Assembly (NCBI GenBank): GCA_904063045.1
Contig: CAJFCJ010000006.1
Location: 1,589,601 to 1,653,600 of the forward strand
DNA: 64,000 nt
Reading direction: 5' to 3'
DNA from: Dimorphilus gyrociliatus
Taxonomy: Eukaryota; Annelida; Polychaeta; Dinophilidae
The notes beneath the pieces are model-generated. The model made no database searches. It was not told the origin of the DNA and worked only from the letters and a program-made list of their open reading frames with translations. Position 1 is the first letter of the stretch; the number at the start of each line of letters is the position of its first letter. Shown piece after piece: positions 59,189 to 64,000 of this stretch. The position numbers and the translations under genes are program-made.

Positions 59189-60694
59189 GAAAGAAACAGA
59201 GAGAGAGAGAGAGGGAGAGACAATAATTGAATTATATCCTGTATTATTTATCTGTATGTCTATTTGGAACTTACACTTGTTAATAATCATTCATTTGCTG
59301 AATTTGAGCATGCAAGCACAAAAAATGTATCAATATAAGAATAAAAAGTGAAAAATGTTAAGGTAAAAGTTCAATTGTTATAGTTAAATTTGTTACATAT
59401 TTTCTACAAAAATACGGCTATTAAGCTTAGTTTCAATTCTCTTTCCTTTTGTACTCTTCTATATAAAAACGCCTTTTCTAATTTTAATATTGCAAGTAGA
59501 TGGCGTTTGAGAATACAATCAGTATGATGATATTCAACTATTGGGGATACTATAAATAGATGGAGAAATGAATTTAAAATGAATTTAAAATAGAGAAGTA
59601 GAAAATGGGGGAGGGAAGGGAGAGAGAATGTATTTACCGTACGTATTTAAAGCATGAAAAGTGCAACATAAGGTAATATCACTGGCTTTTTCCAATGAAT
59701 TATTAGCATATGCATTTACAGTCTATTTTTAAATGGCATTTGGAACAAAAGACATGCCTTATAAAATCTAAGATCAACGGATAGTGAAAAAAAACCGTCA
59801 GATGTTATTGGGATGTTAAAGCTAGAATATCTATATAAAATTGTTACTGAAATAAAAAAATAACGGCTTCTGATAGAATAATAAAAGCTTTAACAACAAA
59901 AGTACAGGTGTCATAAAATCCTTAACGATTTCATAAATATATTAGTATTATTCTTGTAAAATATTAACTAAAAGCTTTTTTTCTACGAAAACTTATTATT
60001 AGAAAAGCTAGACATGATATGACACTATTTTTTGCCTATTCCTATAAGACAATAAAGAATGCGGCAAAAAATCTAATAGCCTGAAGAAGAGACGCTATCA
60101 TTCACGTTCTTCCCCCGTTCCCCCCTGATATTAATTATTAATAAAAGAATTTTAAATATATAGAAACGGTTTTTATACGAATAAGCAGAATGTTTACTTG
60201 TAAAATAGACTGTTTACAAGCGATTTATGTCAAATGCTGTTTACTAATATCATTTTTTGTCAATTTATTATTATTTAAGGTTTTGCAGCTTCTTTGAGTT
60301 TCTTCGCAATGTGCTTCCCGCCTAGTAATAGTCTCGTTTCCATCATCGACTTCCGTTTCCGGCATCCGTGTTCTTCAATGGCGGATTAATCTGTCACAAT
60401 TTCATAAGAAATAATATTGAGAGGATGCTCTAGTGTGTCTATGGTCTTTTCTAGCAGGGATAAACGCGATGTAAAACTTTCTTTTTAGTTCTGCCAAAAT
60501 TCACAGGTAAGATTTAGGAAATGTTTTATACGAAATGGTTTCGAATCTTATGAAATTGCGCTTCCCTACTTGGGTTAATTGGACGCTGATAAATATTTAA
60601 TAACATGTATTTCCAACACAAAAACCTATCATTCGATTACCAAAGCCTATTTTTTCTGCAGGTTGCGGTAAACTCCGAGAAAAGGATAGGGATC
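59189..60694. other. Intergenic DNA and 5' non-coding exon of the ELK gene
   Basis: Contents: the sulfotransferase 3' UTR, a short GA run (59196-59216), and a TAGATGGCGT CTCF-like core at 59497-59506. At the right is a probable non-coding first exon of ELK ending at 60506 (donor GTAAGA), with the acceptor TTTTTCTGCAG before 60662. Confidence 0.5.
59497..59506 (+). promoter_or_regulatory. CTCF-like core site
   Basis: TAGATGGCGT in intergenic DNA between the sulfotransferase and ELK genes. Confidence 0.35.
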
Positions 60695-62498
60695 ATGGCA
60701 CTTTGTGATAAAGGTATCCGGAAATACGCGAATTCTAAATAAATTATTTTTTTCCATACATAATTGCATAAAATATATTACTTTATAGGAAGTCCTAAAA
60801 AAAGGGAGAAAGACTCTGAATCTCCTGAGAAGCGATACATGTCTGTTATGAAATTAAATAAATCTGGTAGGTAGACAATGTTATTTCTGGACGGCTTCTT
60901 AAGCTGTACATCTTAAATAATATATATAATTCTTCTAGGAACGATAGAATCCAGTATAACGTTATGGCAGTTTCTTTTGGAGCTTTTAGTGAATGAAAAG
61001 TACAATCATTTAATTAAATGGACGAATAATGAAGGTGAATTCAAACTAATAAACGCTGAAGAAGTGGCCAAATTGTGGGGTCTAAGAAAGAATAAAGTAA
61101 GTAAAATTGTATGAATTGAAAAAAATTCTTTATATGAAATATTAGCTTACGCCTTTTAGGCTTCTATTATAATGATAATTTGTTAATGGGTGTAATATTT
61201 TTTGTAAATATTTTATGCAAAATATAAACGCTTTTCATCGGTAATTCAATTTTAAAACAGAGTAATATGAACTACGATAAACTGTCCAGAGCCCTTCGGT
61301 ACTATTACGATAAAAATATAATAAAGAAAGTACTAGGTCAGAAATTCGTCTACAAGTTTGTTGCTTGTCCAGATACTTCAAAAAAAGATGATAATTCAGC
61401 TAGTTTAGTGAATTTTCCGTATTCGGATTTTGCAAGAGTATCTAAGAAAACATCTCAGGTGTCTCCTGAACCTGCAGCGACAGCATCAGCAGCAATAGAT
61501 TACAGCAATAAGGCGCCAGTGTCTCAAGAAAATGATAAAAGTAAAATCAAGTCAGAGGAACGAGTACCAATTATGACGGTGAGTATTCTAAATTTAGACT
61601 TTATCTGATGCAGCAGATTATCTTCATTATTTTTTTATTGAAAAGTAAAACATTGCAAGCATTTGGAATATTGAAATTAAAAACCTGTAATATTATATGC
61701 AATATTTCATATAAAAACGATGAATTGTTTTTATAAATAGCTTTATATTATTTCTTTTTTAAGAATAATTAATGATACGCTGTTATATATGCTTATTTGT
61801 TGTCAGTAAATAGTATGCGACTCCAGAGATTAGGACTAAGATAAGACTTTTATGATTGCATCTTTGCGTATCTGAATAATAAGAAAGACTATTTAAATGA
61901 ACTTCTGCGTAAAGGCCAGTTGTCATAAGTTTAGAAGTAATGATAAAACAGTTAGACTGATATCGCACTGATAAAGTTAACGTCTAATTATAATGTTTTT
62001 TTTGTGTAAAAATAGGTAATCTCACCACCTTCAGAAGATCAGTTAAAAGATTCTGAAGTTTGTTGCGTGAAGATAGAATCACCCACACCACCTTCTAATT
62101 CACCATCTCCTCAACCTCTGGATAAATTGACAACTGTTTCAAAGCACAAGCCAAATCCCATTGACCTCGGTCCAACAATCTTACAATCAACTTTCTCTCA
62201 TACGAACAGCCCTCATATAGTTGTCTCACCAGTTCCTGGAGGAGTAGGGGCACGAGGTACACCAGTTGGAGGTCTTCATTTTTGGAGTCAAATGAGTTCC
62301 ATTCTAAGTCCTGCTGCCGGCATTAGTCCGCACTTGAACATTCATAGTGGCGGAAATGGTCTGAACACACCGTCGTTTCAGTTTCCTGCTACATCAGGAA
62401 GCTTAGTAACGTCAGCTGCTGCAAGCCTATCTGTAGACGCTTTGAAAACGCCAGTCGTACTCACGTCGCCGAAATCTAGACAAGTACACTCGAATTGA
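60695..62498 (+). CDS. ELK: ELK-type ETS transcription factor (ternary complex factor)
   Basis: Coding exons 60695-60713, 60789-60866, 60939-61096, 61261-61578 and 62016-62498 encode 351 residues. A 34-residue N-terminal extension absent from vertebrate ELKs precedes the ETS domain (about 38-122: [59 protein letters not shown]). A basic/Leu docking segment ([14 protein letters not shown]) follows. The C-terminal activation box [14 protein letters not shown] has the ERK docking FQFP and the closing [14 protein letters not shown], all in ELK1 order. These show an ERK-activated partner of serum response factor. The ATG is set by the frame and by a TGCAG acceptor just upstream; the non-coding leader exon ends at 60506. 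AATAAA lies at 62653-62658. Confidence 0.94.
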
Positions 62499-63031
62499 CC
62501 GTACTGTTTTTCTCGTCTATTTTCATTCGTTTGTTTGTACATCTTTTTTTCAATGTACAAAGACTAGAAATGTTTCTTCTAATAGATAAAATATAATCGG
62601 ATCAAAATTATATTTGACCCAATTTTTTAATTCTTTGGGACTTTTTTATTGGAATAAAAAACAAATACATGTCATTAAAAATATTTACCTGTTTGTTTCG
62701 AGCTAATATTTTTCATGGCTATCGAACTGGTTTTCGGCCAACCTTCAAAATGTATAGTGACATCTGGTGGGAAATTACGCAACACAATAGATAGAGTGTA
62801 TTTTCGAGGAGAAATACCTGCGCAGCATTCTAATTAATTCTATTTATATTATTAATGTTTACTAGGAAAAGTCTGTTTGCATGATGATAATTTTATTTAC
62901 ATTTATCTAGTAAAAACAAGGCGAAAAATATTTACATATTGTACATTTTTCGCAGCAGTTTGTCGCAAGAATTAAACGAACAGCACCAATACGAACAATT
63001 CATGAGCAAGAGAAGTGAATTTCGTCACCAT
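62499..63031. other. Convergent 3' regions of ELK and the carrier gene
   Basis: No coding sequence. AATAAA at 62653-62658 probably ends ELK. A CTCF-like ACATCTGGTGGG lies at 62760-62771, between the two convergent genes. Confidence 0.5.
62760..62771 (-). promoter_or_regulatory. CTCF-like site
   Basis: ACATCTGGTGGG (minus strand CCCACCAGATGT) carries the CCACCAGATG part of the consensus and lies between two convergent genes. Confidence 0.38.
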
Positions 63032-63533
63032 TTAATCATCGCAATCCAACGAATCGGGATATAAATGCTTGCAGGCTAAGTATACGACTGCCTCATAGGT
63101 AGCCATCATTATGGCCGTGTTAGGTATTTGACGAATTAATTGCGTAGTAAGTCCTCTATATAATCCTTTTGGCCCTTCTTCTCTACCCACTAAGGCTAAC
63201 GTTTGCCAAAAACTTCTATATCTATTACCCTCTTGTCGGAGTCGAGTACGAGCAACTTCGTGAGGATAGGCTAAACAAGTAGCTATAGTTTTGGATACTG
63301 CGCCGGCAGCCATGAATTCCATGAAATCCATTGTTGATCTATCTTCCTCATGAATAGATTGTCCTTTTATTTCACGTAATCTCGCTTTAATGGCTTCATA
63401 TATGACGAAATGAATAACAGTTTCACTGATTCCGTAATAAGAAGCAGTCATTCCCTTATAAAAACCTTGAATACCAGTCGTTCTCATTACATTTAATACA
63501 CACTGACGAACAGTAAGCTTCCCGTTACCTTTC
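63032..63533 (-). CDS. SLC25A36: Mitochondrial pyrimidine nucleotide carrier, last exon (SLC25A33/36 type)
   Basis: This is the C-terminal 166 residues only. The exon opens at 63533 after TATTTACAG with two bases of the first codon supplied upstream. It covers the end of the second carrier repeat ([20 protein letters not shown]) and the whole third repeat with the signature [10 protein letters not shown] and the closing [20 protein letters not shown]. These are diagnostic of SLC25A33/36 (yeast Rim2), inner-membrane exchangers of pyrimidine nucleotides. No upstream exon could be recognised between 63534 and the window end, so the gene continues beyond it. The symbol could equally be SLC25A33, as invertebrates usually have one gene for both. 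Confidence 0.9.
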
Positions 63534-64000
63534 CTGTAAATACAAAGTGCACATGTAAACATCTACGTTGTAAAGTAGAGCAGACAATTGGTGTCAATAT
63601 AATTGATTTTTGTTCGCCTTGACAGGATTCGTCTTAGTAAAAAGAAGTTACATAAACGAGTTTTTAAAAGCTAATTATAATTTAGCACCGTCGTTGCTTC
63701 TGGATTAATATTTATAATAAAATATCAATACCAGTTTAATGGTGCATGCGTAATTTTACTTTCTTTCAGACATAACAAGAATAAAAATTCGATTAGTTAG
63801 GCCTAGTCTCATCAATGTCGGCCACGTTTTCATCACGTGATATCTAAAACAGACATCTTCTAAGTATGGTATACAAAAAATGATTTTCATAGATAGAACA
63901 GCTTCTTACTAATCATTATCAACTGAAAAGTCCAAAAAAATATAACAAAAACTGGCCTACGTGCAGATTTGAATGTATTTCTATTTTTAAAATGTAGGTG
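63534..64000. other. Intron or upstream region of the carrier gene
   Basis: AT-rich, no recognisable exon. It contains one TAGGCCTA palindrome (63798-63805) and an adjacent CACGTG-type E-box (TCACGTGA near 63834). Confidence 0.45.

Noticed and set aside
61398-61470. Frameshift or loss in the ELK B-box region
   Set aside because: The frame is intact; this linker is simply poorly conserved, and downstream ELK boxes are in order.

Overview
The window is nuclear DNA of a bilaterian animal, most likely a lophotrochozoan such as an annelid. It is AT-rich with short spliceosomal introns (mostly about 50 to 260 bases). It carries an NK7-class homeobox gene, an allatostatin-C type peptide, an ELK-type ETS factor, rootletin and a CYP7-like P450. 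The species assignment is inference from this gene content. No rRNA, tRNA, CRISPR array or bacterial-type operon was seen. Most genes are interrupted, so I rebuilt exon chains by hand from GT-AG sites, intron phase and protein family. Junctions are quoted only where both phase and protein continuity agree.

Layout. 1-2835: a broken plus-strand reading frame running tail-to-tail (13-base overlap) into an intronless minus-strand kinase-like gene whose catalytic residues are lost, with a further overlapping small frame. This tight packing differs from the rest of the window and looks like a piece of an integrated virus-like or mobile element. 3.9-4.9 kb: an allatostatin-C/somatostatin-type neuropeptide precursor (-). 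8.7-10.5 kb: a head-to-head pair, EEF1AKMT2 (METTL10) (-) and mitochondrial ribosomal protein MRPL52 (+), the latter with a 22-base microexon. 11.5-12.5 kb: RAB7 (+). 13-13.9 kb: secreted cyclophilin (-). 14.5-15.9 kb: OTUD5 deubiquitinase (+). 17.4-18.8 kb: an unrecognised protein (-). 19.0-21.4 kb: CaM kinase I (-). 23.6-25.6 kb: CYP7/CYP8-like P450 (+) with a shortened haem loop. 28.6-37.8 kb: rootletin/CROCC (-) with one 5.8 kb coding exon. 40.9 kb: a small secreted cysteine peptide (+). 43.0-44.8 kb: secreted PAN-EGF-VMO-I protein (+). 45.0-47.1 kb: DUF4743-type Nudix hydrolase (-). 49.8-52.5 kb: NK7 homeobox gene (-) in CpG-richer, gene-poor flanks. 56.6 kb: a small putative zinc-binding protein (+). 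58.2-59.2 kb: Golgi carbohydrate sulfotransferase (+). 60.4-62.5 kb: ELK-type ETS factor (+). 63.0-63.5 kb: the last exon of an SLC25A33/36 carrier (-), running off the window.

The genes are a normal mix of unrelated loci and not a pathway cluster. Shared signals are visible in the non-coding DNA. Five perfect cAMP-response palindromes (TGACGTCA) lie in or near promoters, four of them just upstream of coding starts. CTCF-like sites with the core AGRTGGCGC/AGATGGCGY recur across intergenic DNA. The palindrome TAGGCCTA is also over-represented. Gaps are otherwise AT-rich with TA and GA/CT microsatellites.
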